Shown in pieces: positions 1 to 8,113 of a DNA stretch of 64,000 bases. This DNA comes from Nocardia grenadensis NBRC 108939 (lineage in GTDB: Bacteria; Actinomycetota; Actinomycetes; Mycobacteriales; Mycobacteriaceae). Both the position numbers and the translations under genes were made by a program. The stretch lies in assembly GCF_001613445.1 (NCBI RefSeq), contig NZ_BDCJ01000011.1:62001-126000 (forward strand), in the 5' to 3' direction. The notes beneath the pieces are model-generated. The model saw only the letters and a program-made list of their open reading frames with translations. It had not been told where the DNA came from and did not search any database. Numbering within the stretch: the first letter of the stretch is position 1; each line of letters opens with the position of its first letter.

Positions 1-56
1 GCCGGTGCGGACCAGTTCGATTCCACCACCGTGCCGCCGCGCACGACTTTCCTCAT
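1..56 (-). CDS. Amidohydrolase/dihydropyrimidinase-like protein, N-terminus only
   Basis: Only the first 18 codons lie in the window; the gene continues beyond base 1. They read M-R-K-V-V-R-G-G-T-V-V-E-S-N, which fits the opening beta strand of D-hydantoinase/dihydropyrimidinase-type amidohydrolases, where a short RGGTVV strand precedes the metal-binding barrel. The ATG (56-54) overlaps the TGA of the upstream gene as ATGA, so it is the last visible member of the operon starting at 2550. A cyclic-amide hydrolase beside an allophanate-hydrolase-like protein would suit breakdown of a ureido or cyclic amide compound. No catalytic residues are visible. Confidence 0.5.
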   Translation of the reverse strand, partial: MRKVVRGGTVVESNWSAP

Positions 57-436
57 TTGTCCTCCAGATATGCCAGCCATCCGCCGCGGTCACTGATATC
101 GGTGACACCGGGCGCGCCGAGTGCGCTCTCTCGCATCCGCATGGCCAGCGACCCGCTCCCGTCCGCGAGTTCGATCACGCCGAGTTCGAGTTCGGCCGGC
201 TCCCGGGGCAGTAGTTTCTCGCGCAGCAGGTCGTAGTCGACCTCGTACAGTTCACCCGGTACCACGGCGCCACCGGAGCCGACGGGATGCAGACCCGGGA
301 ATTCGTCGCGGACAGAGTAGAATCGGTACTTCGGGGCCGTATCGACCTTGCCGAGAAAGCGCGCGCCGGTCAACGCGTCGTTGAGAGTGCCGCCGGACAT
401 CGCCTGCCCGTTGACGAACATTGTGACCCGATCCAT
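53..436 (-). CDS. Allophanate hydrolase-related (gamma-glutamylcyclotransferase-fold) protein
   Basis: A 127-residue protein resembling the C-terminal non-amidase domain of allophanate hydrolase (AtzF/DUR1,2), which also exists as a stand-alone protein of this size. It opens with a strand containing FVNGQAMSGG, then LNDALTGARFLG, a PKYRFYSVRDEFPGLHPV stretch and the GELYEVDY motif typical of the gamma-glutamylcyclotransferase-like fold. The ATG is preceded by an AAGGAAA ribosome site and lies 10 bases after the oxidoreductase stop. The following amidohydrolase overlaps its stop. Family knowledge suggests it helps recognise or decarboxylate a small urea-derived substrate; the actual substrate cannot be read from sequence. 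Confidence 0.7.
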   Translation of the reverse strand: MDRVTMFVNGQAMSGGTLNDALTGARFLGKVDTAPKYRFYSVRDEFPGLHPVGSGGAVVPGELYEVDYDLLREKLLPREPAELELGVIELADGSGSLAMRMRESALGAPGVTDISDRGGWLAYLEDK

Positions 437-446
437 GAGATTTCCT

Positions 447-1595
447 TTACTGCGTCGAGAGCCGGAGAAGGCGGGCGGGCGAGAAGGCCGATACGTCCGG
501 ACCGGTCTCTCCCCCCAGGGCCAGTGCCGTGAGCAGCTCTGCCCACAGGGGTGCGAAGGTGAACGAGTAGGTACCGCCGGCGACGAAAAATCCGGGTGCG
601 CCCTCGACTTCGCCGATGACCGGCATTTCGTCGGGTGTGGTGACAACAGGCCCGGTCCATACCTCGAGAAGTTGCCCACCGGACAGGTCCGGTAGCAACC
701 GGGCCACCTGGGCGATATTGCCGGTGGTGCTGTGCTCCAGGACCGGCGCGGGATCGACGGTGTGGAACGGGCCCGCCGGCCAGCCGCCGCCGAGGACGAG
801 CCGATCACGGCGATCCTGTTTGATCGACATACCTTCGCCGACATGCTGGACCAGCACCTCGAGCGTCTTCGGGGCGGCGGCCAGGGAATGCATCTGCAGT
901 GACATGGGCGTGAGCTGCAGTCCGACTCCGGCCAGCGCGGCGATATCGGCCATCCATGGGCCAGCCGCATCGATCACGACAGGTGTGTGCCAGCTCCCGG
1001 CAGGCGTGCCGACCTCCCATATACCGTTCGCTCGATGCAGCGACGTGACCGGCGTGCCCGTATGCAGGCCCGCGCCTTCGGCGACCGCCCGGCGCAGCAA
1101 CGCCGGGCCCGCCATATCGGGTTCGGCGAAGCCGTCCCAGGCGCACCAGGTGGCACCTTCGATCGTCGGGCCCAGGAGCGGCAGGGCGCGACGCGCTTCG
1201 GCTCCGGTCAGTACCTCTGTCGGGATCCCGGCGGCGCGTTCCCACTGGTGCTTGGTGTGCAGTCGGCGCACTTGATCCTCGGTCTCGGCGACCATGTATC
1301 CGCCGCAGCGAACGAGACCGAGATCGGGCACGGAGGCGGCGAGCGAGTCCCACAACCCACTGGTGGCCTTCTGCAGCGGGAGGAGACGTTCGACGTCGAC
1401 GGCCGGGCCCTGGCCGGGGCGGCGGGCGTGGATGGTCTGGATGTGCAGGTTTCCCGCGGTGGTGCCCGAACCTGCCGTGTTCGGTGTCGTGCGGTCCAGC
1501 ACCACGACCCGGGAGCGGGCCCGAGTGAACGCCAATGCGGTGGCGGCCCCGACTATTCCGGCACCGATGACGACTACATCGGCCTCAGTATGCAT
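447..1595 (-). CDS. FAD-dependent D-amino acid/glycine oxidase family (DAO) protein
   Basis: A 382-residue flavoenzyme of the DAO family. Residues 6-20 carry a Rossmann dinucleotide-binding strand (VVVIGAGIVGAATAL) followed by the acidic end of strand two (VVVLD). A C-terminal GGTYSFTFAPLWAELL segment matches the second FAD-binding region of sarcosine, glycine and D-amino acid oxidases. Such enzymes oxidise a secondary or primary amine to an imine. The chosen ATG at 1595 overlaps the 3' end of the aldolase gene by 11 bases, so the two are co-translated. With the DapA-like aldolase next door it may process an imino-acid intermediate, as in hydroxyproline-type pathways, but substrate assignment is inference. 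Confidence 0.8.
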   Translation of the reverse strand: MHTEADVVVIGAGIVGAATALAFTRARSRVVVLDRTTPNTAGSGTTAGNLHIQTIHARRPGQGPAVDVERLLPLQKATSGLWDSLAASVPDLGLVRCGGYMVAETEDQVRRLHTKHQWERAAGIPTEVLTGAEARRALPLLGPTIEGATWCAWDGFAEPDMAGPALLRRAVAEGAGLHTGTPVTSLHRANGIWEVGTPAGSWHTPVVIDAAGPWMADIAALAGVGLQLTPMSLQMHSLAAAPKTLEVLVQHVGEGMSIKQDRRDRLVLGGGWPAGPFHTVDPAPVLEHSTTGNIAQVARLLPDLSGGQLLEVWTGPVVTTPDEMPVIGEVEGAPGFFVAGGTYSFTFAPLWAELLTALALGGETGPDVSAFSPARLLRLSTQ

Positions 1596-2550
1596 TCCCG
1601 GCTCCCAGAGTACGGGCCGACGCCTCGGCGATACCGGATTCGTCGATGATGTTGCGCAGTGCCGCGAGAGTCGACGCGTCCGTAACCGGCAGCAGGGGTT
1701 CACGCACCGCGCCGCCCGGCTGGCCCAGCAGGTTCATCACCGCTTTCAGCTGCGGTATGGGCGAGGCGAACACACCGCTGTAGTCGCCGTTGATCAGCCG
1801 CCCGGAGAACGCGCGGTATCGGTCGGCCCAGGCGCGCGCGGATTCCGCGTCACCGGCCGCCACCGCGCGGTAGAACGGCACCGCGAACGGTGCGCCGACG
1901 CCACCGCCGTCGATATTGCCGTCACCACCCAGCCCGAGCAGCGCGGCGAGTCCGCGCCGGTGCAGGAAGCTGCCGAATACCCGAACCCGCCCGGCCACCG
2001 CTTCCACCGTGTCCAGCATGGACAGCCAGTTGCCGGTGCTGTCCTTGATCGCGACCACGTTGTCGAGATCGGCCAGCCGGGAGAACAACCCCGGACTGGT
2101 GCCCATATCGACGGATACCCCGCGCGGCCAGTTGTAGACCATGAACGGCAACGAGGTCGCCGTGGAGACGGTGGTGAAGAACTGCATCGTCTCGTCGGGC
2201 GAGGTGTGGACGTAGGGAGGGGGTGTGGCGAGCACACCGTCGGCACCGGCCGAGGCGGCGTGCACCGCCAACGCCGAGGATTGCCGGGCGGTGTACGCGC
2301 TGATCCCGATTACGACAGGGAAGCGACCGGCTACTGCTTCGACCGCCACCTCCGCCACGGTCCGGCGCTCCTCGCCCGTCTGGCTGAACCACTCACCCGT
2401 GCTGCCGTTGACGAGTACCCCGCTCACCCCCATTCCGGCGTACAGGTCCATCAGCGCCGCGAGCGCCTCCGTGTCGAGCTCACCCGACGCGGTGAACGGT
2501 GTGGGGGCCGCGGGCCAGTATCCGGACCACGAGACATCATCGCGATTCAT
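1585..2550 (-). CDS. Dihydrodipicolinate synthase (DapA/NAL) family lyase
   Basis: A 321-residue class I aldolase of the DHDPS/N-acetylneuraminate lyase family. Hallmarks are the NGSTGEWFSQT loop at residues 49-58, the catalytic tyrosine at 139 (FMVYNWP) and the Schiff-base lysine at 169 (VVAIKDSTG). Length is normal for the family (about 290-330). The real biosynthetic DapA is normally elsewhere, and this copy sits in a catabolic operon, so it more likely cleaves or deaminates a 2-keto acid intermediate, like keto-deoxy-sugar or pyrroline-hydroxycarboxylate enzymes. The start at 2550 is preferred over longer forms because the candidate LacI operator at 2608-2622 would lie inside a longer gene. 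It is the first gene of the operon. Confidence 0.82.
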   Translation of the reverse strand: MNRDDVSWSGYWPAAPTPFTASGELDTEALAALMDLYAGMGVSGVLVNGSTGEWFSQTGEERRTVAEVAVEAVAGRFPVVIGISAYTARQSSALAVHAASAGADGVLATPPPYVHTSPDETMQFFTTVSTATSLPFMVYNWPRGVSVDMGTSPGLFSRLADLDNVVAIKDSTGNWLSMLDTVEAVAGRVRVFGSFLHRRGLAALLGLGGDGNIDGGGVGAPFAVPFYRAVAAGDAESARAWADRYRAFSGRLINGDYSGVFASPIPQLKAVMNLLGQPGGAVREPLLPVTDASTLAALRNIIDESGIAEASARTLGAGNAY

Positions 2551-2607
2551 ATGCTCATACCTTTCGAGCGGAATATCCACCGGAGATGGTCGTTTTGCCC
2601 ACCACCA

Positions 2608-2622
2608 TGGGATCGATTGCAT
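2608..2622 (-). promoter_or_regulatory. Candidate LacI-family operator upstream of the aldolase operon
   Basis: On the minus strand this reads ATGCAATCGATCCCA, and an identical 15-mer lies at 3842-3856 upstream of the ABC importer in the same orientation relative to transcription. The core is half of an ideal palindrome around a central CG, the signature of LacI/GalR operators. It lies 58 bases before the aldolase ATG and about 105 bases before the divergent regulator gene. Confidence 0.6.
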
Positions 2623-2727
2623 ACACTGCCGTCACACGACCTCCGCCGTCAAGCCGGAAACATGACGGTAACCGCGGCGGTGTCGAATATCGGATGCCGG
2701 GAAACGGAATGGAGACAAGAGGAGTCG

Positions 2728-3774
2728 ATGGCGGTCACTTTGATCGATGTCGCGATCGCCGCGGGCGTATCGCGCAGTACCGCGTCACGCGCGTTGAGTG
2801 GATCCAACCTGATCTCGGCCGAGACCCGGGCTGCGGTGGAAACCGCCGCCCGCACGCTCGGATACCGGCCGAACCGTGCCGCGAGCGCGCTTCGGTCGAA
2901 CCGATCGCACCTGATCGGCCTGGTGATGAACAACCTCCTGAACGCGACCTTTCACACGGTCGCGGAAGTGGTGCAGAAAAGAGCTTCGGCCGGCGGGTTC
3001 CAGGTGATCCTGTGCATCACCGACGCGGATCCCGGCCGGGAGAACGATGTGCTCGCGATGCTCGGCGAGCATGCGGTGGACGGCACGATCGTCATCGGCA
3101 GCGGCCGCAGCGCCGCCGCGTCGAACACGTTGCTGTCACACGGTCGCGCGGTGGTCAACCTCATCAGGTCCGTACCGGGGAGCAAGGCCCCCACCGTGCT
3201 CGCCGATGATCTCGACGGCGCCCGGGACGCCACCGCGCACCTGCTGGCACTGGGACACCGCCGGATCGGCTACATCGGTGGCACCGCGGACGCGACCTCC
3301 GGCCTGGAGCGGTTCGAGGGTTACCGGTTGGCGCTGGCCGATGCCGGAATCGAGGTCGACGACGACCTCGTCCGCAAAGGGCCCTTCACCACGGAGTTCG
3401 GCGCGGCGGCGGTGGACTCCCTACTCGACGGCCCCGCGCCGATGACCGCGTTGTACGCCGCCAATCACGAGGCGGTGTTCGGGATCCTGCCCACCCTGTC
3501 GGGGCGCGGGGTTTCCCTGCCGGACGAGTTGTCTCTGGTTTGCCATGAGGACATGCCGTGGCTGGCGATGTGGAAACCGGCGATCACCGTCGTGGACAAT
3601 GGTGCCGCTCAACTGGCGAATGTCGCGATGGATCTGCTCTTCCAGCAGATCAACGACGCCGCCGAACCGGACGGCCGGACGTATCGGATCGGCGCGCGCC
3701 TGATCGAACGCGAATCGTGCCGGGCCCGCGCCGGAGCCCACCCGAATTCATCGTCCGATCCGCCGTCTCGTTAA
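2728..3774 (+). CDS. LacI-family transcriptional regulator
   Basis: A 348-residue LacI/GalR repressor. Residues 1-50 form the helix-turn-helix and hinge helix (LIDVAIAAGVSRSTASRALSG followed by YRPNRAASALRSN), and the rest is a periplasmic-binding-like effector domain (IGLVMNNLLNATF onward). The ATG at 2728 has an AGGAG ribosome site seven bases ahead and starts the DNA-binding helix directly, so upstream in-frame extension is unlikely. It lies between a divergent catabolic operon and a downstream ABC importer, each with the same 15-bp candidate operator, so it probably represses both until the imported compound or a product binds. Confidence 0.88.
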   Translation: MAVTLIDVAIAAGVSRSTASRALSGSNLISAETRAAVETAARTLGYRPNRAASALRSNRSHLIGLVMNNLLNATFHTVAEVVQKRASAGGFQVILCITDADPGRENDVLAMLGEHAVDGTIVIGSGRSAAASNTLLSHGRAVVNLIRSVPGSKAPTVLADDLDGARDATAHLLALGHRRIGYIGGTADATSGLERFEGYRLALADAGIEVDDDLVRKGPFTTEFGAAAVDSLLDGPAPMTALYAANHEAVFGILPTLSGRGVSLPDELSLVCHEDMPWLAMWKPAITVVDNGAAQLANVAMDLLFQQINDAAEPDGRTYRIGARLIERESCRARAGAHPNSSSDPPSR

Positions 3775-3841
3775 CAATTGATTACTTCGGTGCCGGACCC
3801 GTTAACCATATTGACGGCACCCGCGGGTTTTGCCACTCTCA

Positions 3842-3856
3842 ATGCAATCGATCCCA
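3842..3856 (+). promoter_or_regulatory. Candidate LacI-family operator upstream of the ABC importer operon
   Basis: ATGCAATCGATCCCA, identical over 15 bases to the site on the other strand at 2622-2608. It lies 74 bases before the lipoprotein ATG. A second imperfect CG-centred palindrome (cgaatcgatttcg) follows at 3868-3880 and could be a companion site. Confidence 0.6.
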
Positions 3857-3929
3857 CAGTAATGGGCGAATCGATTTCGATATTTCCCCGACCTCGGCTG
3901 CGGTGCAGTTCATCTCGAAAGGCTCGTCA

Positions 3930-4787
3930 ATGCGCAAGATCATCGGATTCGCGGTAGCGGTTGTCACCGCGGCCGCCGTCACCGGATGCGGCTCGACCGA
4001 GGAGGCCGCCGCCCCGGCGGATTGCTCGCCGACGCTCGGTGCCGCCGACCTCGCGGAGGAGGGCACGCTGACCATGGCGACCAACGCGACCCTCCCGCCC
4101 ATGCAATACGTGGATGCCGACGGCGAGGTCGCCGGTATGCGGATCGACCTCGGCAAGGAGATCGCGAAGCGCCTGTGCCTCGCGCCGAAGTTCGTCAACA
4201 TCGAGTTCGACGCGCAGATACCCGGTGTGCAGGGCGGCCGCTGGGACATGATCGATACCGGGATGTTCTACACACCGGGACGTGCCGAAACCATCGATCT
4301 CGTGCCCTACGAAAAGCAGGCGGTGTCCATATCGGTGCCGTCGGGCAATCCGGAGTCGATCTCCAGTGTCGATGATCTGGCAGGCAAAACGATCGGCGTC
4401 GAAGCACCCGGATACGAGTTCGACACGCTGACCGAGCTCGCCGCGCAGTTCACCGCGAAAGGCAAGCCGGCGCTGAACGTGCAGACCTTCAAGACGAACG
4501 CCGACGCCTATCAGGCATTGTCCGCCGGCCAGATCGACGGAGCCTCGATCGTGGAGTCGGTTACCTCCTTCTACCAGAGGGACGGCCGGTTCGAGACCGC
4601 CGTGGGCGGCATCAACGAAGCGCCGCTGGCCCTGGGCTTCGCCAAGGGCAGCAAGGCGGCCACCGAGGTGGCCCGCGTACTCACCGAGATGCGCACGGAC
4701 GGTTATCTCCCGGACCTGTTCGGTCAGTACGGCGTCACCGGCTACGACGGTGATATCGCCGTGCGTAAGGGTCCGCTCGACAGCTGA
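3930..4787 (+). CDS. ABC transporter substrate-binding lipoprotein, polar amino acid type
   Basis: A 285-residue family 3 solute-binding protein. Residues 1-20 are a lipoprotein signal peptide ending in a V-T-G-C lipobox, so the mature protein should be lipidated at Cys20 and face the outside. The body has the usual bilobed pattern: a TLTMATNATLPPMQYVD opening, IDLGKEIAKRL, WDMIDTGMFYTPGRAETIDLVPY, and the hinge strand KTIGVEAPGYEF. It starts an operon with the permease (28-base gap) and ATPase (ATGA overlap). The ligand is probably an amino acid or small amine feeding the divergent amine-oxidase operon; the shared operator supports that link. Confidence 0.88.
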   Translation: MRKIIGFAVAVVTAAAVTGCGSTEEAAAPADCSPTLGAADLAEEGTLTMATNATLPPMQYVDADGEVAGMRIDLGKEIAKRLCLAPKFVNIEFDAQIPGVQGGRWDMIDTGMFYTPGRAETIDLVPYEKQAVSISVPSGNPESISSVDDLAGKTIGVEAPGYEFDTLTELAAQFTAKGKPALNVQTFKTNADAYQALSAGQIDGASIVESVTSFYQRDGRFETAVGGINEAPLALGFAKGSKAATEVARVLTEMRTDGYLPDLFGQYGVTGYDGDIAVRKGPLDS

Positions 4788-4815
4788 TCCTCAGCTCTAT
4801 CCGAAAGGCATCCCC

Positions 4816-5556
4816 ATGTGGTCCTGGGACGCATTCTTTTCCATCCTGACGAGCCGGCAATTGCTCGAGGGCGCGTGGGTCACGATCTGGCTGACGGTCG
4901 TGAGCATGGTCCTCGGCCTTGTTCTCGCGGTCGTGGTCGCCGCCGCACGGTCGTCGCGGCTGCTGCCGCTGCGCGCGGTCTCCGGGTTCTATGTCTGGTT
5001 GATGCGGGGCACTCCCCTGCTGGTTCAGCTCGTCATCATCTACACCGGGTTGCCGCAGGTCGGCATCAAGCTCGGCGTTATCCAAGCGGCACTGCTCGGC
5101 TTGGTGCTCAACGAAGCGGCCTACCTCTCCGAGATCGTGCGGTCGGGTCTCATGTCCGTGCCCGCCGGTCAGACCGAGGCCGCGCGAGCGCTCGGGATGT
5201 CGCCCGCGAAGGTTTTCCGCGTGGTTGTCCTCCCCCAGGCACTTCGCGTGATGATCCCACCGCTCGGAAACAGCTTCAACGGGCTCCTCAAAACCACAAC
5301 ACTCGTCTCGGTGATCTCCGTTCAGGAGCTTCTCCGGCGAACACAGTTCCTGGTCCAGGTCAATTTCCGGGTACTGGAAGGCCTCTGTGCGGCAGCGTTG
5401 TACTTCCTGGTCCTGACCACCCTGTGGGGTGTGATCCAACGGATGCTCGAGGCTCGAGCCGGGCGGGGTTATGACCGCAACTACAAACGTAAGGGCGCCC
5501 CGGACCCGAAAATCCTGGACGAGAGCACCGTGGAGGCAGAGGCGGTGAACCGATGA
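4816..5556 (+). CDS. ABC transporter permease, polar amino acid (HisM/GlnP) family
   Basis: A 246-residue inner-membrane permease. The ATG at 4816 precedes a short amphipathic start and about five hydrophobic helices. The cytoplasmic EAA loop is clear: residues around [32 protein letters not shown], the contact site for the ATPase. An [19 protein letters not shown] segment is typical of the His/Glu/Gln/Arg/opine permease family. One permease gene implies a homodimeric channel. It is co-transcribed with the lipoprotein upstream, and its stop overlaps the ATPase start. Confidence 0.9.
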   Translation: MWSWDAFFSILTSRQLLEGAWVTIWLTVVSMVLGLVLAVVVAAARSSRLLPLRAVSGFYVWLMRGTPLLVQLVIIYTGLPQVGIKLGVIQAALLGLVLNEAAYLSEIVRSGLMSVPAGQTEAARALGMSPAKVFRVVVLPQALRVMIPPLGNSFNGLLKTTTLVSVISVQELLRRTQFLVQVNFRVLEGLCAAALYFLVLTTLWGVIQRMLEARAGRGYDRNYKRKGAPDPKILDESTVEAEAVNR

Positions 5557-6332
5557 CCGATATCGCGGAGAAAACTCCGATGATGGTCGAAGTCCGGAAC
5601 ATGACCAAGGCATACAACGATCTGGTCGTGCTCGACGGGATCGACTTCTCCGTGAGCAAAGGAGAAGTGGTCCTGCTACTGGGTCCTTCAGGAAGCGGAA
5701 AGAGCACTCTTCTCCGCACGTTGAACTGCCTCGAGACGGTCGAATCGGGCACAGTGCGCGTCTGTGGCGAGATGATCGGATTCACCGACGACGATCGGCG
5801 GCGGCCTCTTCCGGAAACGCAGCTCGCGAAACAGCGGCAGCACACCGGGATGGTGTTCCAGAGCTTCAACCTGTTCCCCATGATGACGGCGCTGGACAAT
5901 ATCGCGTCGGGGCCACGTCATGTCCTGGGCACGCCGAAGGATCGCGCGCGCCGGCAAGCCCGGGAATTGCTCGAATTGGTCGGGCTGGGCGACAAGGGCG
6001 ACAACTATCCTTCGCAGCTTTCGGGAGGACAGCAGCAACGCGTCGCCATCGCCCGGGCTCTCGCCATGAAACCGAAGGTCATGCTGTTCGACGAGCCGAC
6101 ATCGGCGCTCGACCCCGAAATGGTCAAAGAAGTACTCGATGTGATGGTCCGCCTGCGGGACGAGGGTATGACCATGGTCGTGGTCAGTCATGAAATGGGC
6201 TTCGCCAAGGCAGCGGCCGACCGAATCGTTTTCATGAGCGACGGAAAGATCGTCGAAGACGCCGACCCGGACCAGTTCTTCGATAACCCCCAGAACCCCA
6301 GGACCCGGCAGTTTCTGCGCCAGATCCTCTGA
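5553..6332 (+). CDS. ABC transporter ATP-binding protein, polar amino acid (GlnQ/HisP) family
   Basis: A 259-residue nucleotide-binding subunit. It has a Walker [10 protein letters not shown] near residue 45, a Q-loop in [19 protein letters not shown], the signature [15 protein letters not shown], Walker [17 protein letters not shown] and the H-switch in VVSHEMGF. These match the polar amino acid importer subfamily closely. The start overlaps the permease stop as ATGA, giving a binding protein, permease and ATPase operon. There is no obvious terminator directly after it; the next 340 bases are non-coding debris. Confidence 0.92.
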   Translation: MTDIAEKTPMMVEVRNMTKAYNDLVVLDGIDFSVSKGEVVLLLGPSGSGKSTLLRTLNCLETVESGTVRVCGEMIGFTDDDRRRPLPETQLAKQRQHTGMVFQSFNLFPMMTALDNIASGPRHVLGTPKDRARRQARELLELVGLGDKGDNYPSQLSGGQQQRVAIARALAMKPKVMLFDEPTSALDPEMVKEVLDVMVRLRDEGMTMVVVSHEMGFAKAAADRIVFMSDGKIVEDADPDQFFDNPQNPRTRQFLRQIL

Positions 6333-6672
6333 TGAATTGGCGGCAACGACCCGAATCTAGGCCGGGCTGGACAAGTACGCGCACACCCCGGCGCTGGTCC
6401 CGGAGCCGGGACCTCGGTGACCGATTCGATTTCGGCACGCACCACCCAGGAGACCGACGCGCTGCTGGTGCCGGTCGCGGGCCGCGACAGGAAGACAAGC
6501 GCAGCACGCCTGGATCCCGCTGCGCAACCACAACACCGCCAAGACCAGCACCAACCTGCTGGATACTGTCGCGGCGGCCGGGTGAGGTTCCCTCAACCTC
6601 TGGAGGGATACGCCTATCTCGGCGATCCAGAGGGGGTCTCGTCAGGCTCAACGTGAGCCGACCACAGAGCTG
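6333..6672. other. Gene-poor stretch with a possible coding fragment
   Basis: No intact gene is convincing. One short reading (about 6505-6582) ends cleanly in a stop and reads HAWIPLRNHNTAKTSTNLLD, which looks protein-like, while a neighbouring frame around 6417-6490 reads TTQETDALLVPVAGRD. The two could be joined by a frameshift, suggesting the worn tail of a lost gene. I cannot name a family. Confidence 0.3.
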
Positions 6673-7038
6673 ATGCAGCACTCGAAAGCCAATTCGGAAC
6701 GAGCTCACCAGGCCCTGACCGACTACCTGTCAACCTTGCTCGCCGACGCCAGGCGCGAGAGCAGGTCTTCGACGCTGCTCAGCGGAGCAGGACTGGGTTT
6801 CACCGGAGCCGATCTGTACAGTCTGGACCTGCTCGGCGCGGAGCTGAGCGAGGCGGTCTTGACCGAGGTGAAACTGGTCGGCGCGGACCTGTATACGGCA
6901 TGGCTGGTGGCAGCCGAGATCCGCGGGGCGGACCGGAGTGCGCCGACCTCCGCAAAGTGCGGGGACGTGGCTGCCACGCCCAGCAGTCGGAGACCGTTCC
7001 TGCCGACCGCTGCTTCCCTGGACATCGACGCCCCATGA
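6673..7038 (+). pseudogene. Pentapeptide-repeat protein, probably frameshifted
   Basis: A 121-residue reading whose middle (about residues 40-85) shows pentapeptide-repeat periodicity: GAGLGFTGADLYSLDLLGAEL, then VLTEVKLVGADLYTAWLV. The repeats stop abruptly after EIRGAD. In the next frame the same DNA continues as ECADLRKVRG before ending near 7038, so a one- or two-base shift seems to have broken the repeat helix. It is also far shorter than most quadrilateral beta-helix proteins. The N-terminal stretch (AHQALTDYLSTLLADARRES) is helical. A hairpin terminator follows at 7062. Function, if any, is unknown. Confidence 0.5.
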
Positions 7039-7061
7039 TTCTCAGGTAATGCGGCGATGAT

Positions 7062-7106
7062 GGCACCCGGGTTCAGCGTGCCCAACCGGGGCGGGTGCCC
7101 ATTTTT
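7062..7106 (+). terminator. Rho-independent terminator
   Basis: An 8-bp perfect stem (GGCACCCG at 7062-7069, CGGGTGCC at 7092-7099) is followed by CATTTTT. It lies after the pentapeptide remnant and before the convergent vapC gene. Confidence 0.6.
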
Positions 7107-7241
7107 CTCAACGGCTGACGATAGTGCCCGGCCATGTGCAGGTGATGACGATGCACCGCTCGAAGGAGATGGGATACTCCCACGTCGTTCTCGCAGGTAT
7201 CGGCGGTAGGCCGACGGCCACGGGGGTGAACACCGAAGTGT

Positions 7242-7670
7242 TCACCGACGGAGTGGATTGATCCACTTCACCTCGGGAAAGCGAGCAAAGTCGGTGTCGA
7301 AGGAGCACACCGCCACACCGTGCTCGACGGCCAGCGCCGCGAGATGCGCGTCGGGCACCAGGTTTCCCGTTGCGTAATGGTCATCGACCAGCCGGCCCAG
7401 GACCCGGCGGTGCCGATCCGTCGGCAACGGGACCCATGCCATATCGTGGTCGAGCCATTCGTCGACATAACTCCACGCCTCGCGGCCGGTCATCGGCGCG
7501 GTGAAGATTTTCGGGTGCGTCGCGATTCGCACGAAACCGACCAGGCTGTGCCAGGGGAATCCGACCCGTACGTCACCGTTCATTGCGTCTTCGAGCCAGG
7601 AATGCGCCACCTCGTGATGAGGGCTGCCCTCGTCGACTGCGTACAGCAGCACGTTGACGTCGAGGATCAC
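7242..7670 (-). CDS. vapC: VapC-family PIN-domain toxin (TIGR00028-like)
   Basis: A 142-residue PIN-domain ribonuclease. Acidic residues expected at the metal site are present: Asp4 (MILDVNVLLYAVD), Asp107 (NLVPDAHLAALA) and Asp125/Asp127 (SFDTDFARFP), with the WINPL ending typical of the mycobacterial PIN family. This subfamily, normally about 130-145 residues, cleaves RNA when released from its antitoxin. The ATG overlaps the antitoxin stop by four bases, the standard VapBC arrangement with antitoxin first. Expression should follow the palindromic promoter ahead of vapB. Confidence 0.88.
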   Translation of the reverse strand: MILDVNVLLYAVDEGSPHHEVAHSWLEDAMNGDVRVGFPWHSLVGFVRIATHPKIFTAPMTGREAWSYVDEWLDHDMAWVPLPTDRHRRVLGRLVDDHYATGNLVPDAHLAALAVEHGVAVCSFDTDFARFPEVKWINPLRR

Positions 7671-7909
7671 GACCGACCGGGGTATTGCTCGTCGAGCAGG
7701 TCGAAGACCTCCGAGTTCCGGGACAGGTCCACCCGCGTGGCCATGGCGCGTGTGCGCTGGCGGAACGGGCGACGCGGAGCCGCCGGCCCCTGGTGGATTC
7801 CGGCGCGTACCAGCTCGTTGATCGCTTCCCCGAGCCCGATTCCGCGCTCACGCCGGAGCCGCTCCGCAGCAGCCGCCACATCGCTGTCGAGTCGGATCGT
7901 AGTGCGCAT
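7667..7909 (-). CDS. vapB: VapB-family ribbon-helix-helix antitoxin
   Basis: An 80-residue antitoxin starting MRTTIRLDSDV, the usual first beta strand of ribbon-helix-helix repressors, followed by two helices (AAAAERLRRERGIGLGEAINELVRAGI) and a C-terminal tail that would wrap the toxin. A nearby ATG at 7918 would add only three residues, but it lies inside the best -10 hexamer (TAATAT, minus strand 7922-7917). I therefore choose the ATG at 7909, which leaves the transcript leaderless or nearly so, a common arrangement in actinobacteria. It overlaps vapC by four bases and probably autoregulates through the 40-bp palindrome directly upstream. Confidence 0.85.
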   Translation of the reverse strand: MRTTIRLDSDVAAAAERLRRERGIGLGEAINELVRAGIHQGPAAPRRPFRQRTRAMATRVDLSRNSEVFDLLDEQYPGRS

Positions 7910-7916
7910 AGCGGGC

Positions 7917-7959
7917 ATATTACATCACTGATGTCGACTGGTCGACATCAGTGATGTAA
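7917..7959 (-). promoter_or_regulatory. vapB promoter inside a 40-bp perfect palindrome (operator)
   Basis: Two 19-base arms, TTACATCACTGATGTCGAC at 7920-7938 and its exact reverse complement at 7941-7959, are separated by only TG. On the minus strand a TAATAT -10 lies at 7922-7917, and TCGACC about 17 bases upstream could serve as a -35. Each arm itself contains a near-palindrome (catcactgatg), so two antitoxin dimers could bind side by side and cover the promoter. Confidence 0.75.
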
Positions 7960-8073
7960 ATGCTGCGCCGACCTCCACCAGAGCGACTCCGGGCGGGTCG
8001 GGCATCATCATCGCCGCCGCAGTTGCTGTTTCCTGACTGTCCCGGCGATGGAAGCCATTCCACATGTGTATGA

Positions 8074-8096
8074 TTTCTTGCATCCAATGCAAGAAA
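8074..8096 (+). promoter_or_regulatory. Palindromic operator upstream of the RpiR-family gene
   Basis: TTTCTTGCAT at 8074-8083 and its exact complement ATGCAAGAAA at 8087-8096 flank a three-base spacer, 17 bases ahead of the regulator ATG. The right arm recurs exactly at 17672-17681 upstream of the hydantoinase operon, so this is probably the RpiR binding site. Confidence 0.62.
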
Positions 8097-8113
8097 CCAA
8101 TCGGGGGCCTGTT

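Noticed and set aside
1585..2550. Assigning the aldolase as lysine-pathway DapA
   Set aside because: It is in a LacI-linked catabolic operon with an amine oxidase and hydrolases, and DapA-fold enzymes have many other substrates.
3775..3929. TTGACG at 3811 as a -35 box for the ABC importer
   Set aside because: No convincing -10 hexamer at 16-18 bases; only the operator is supported here.
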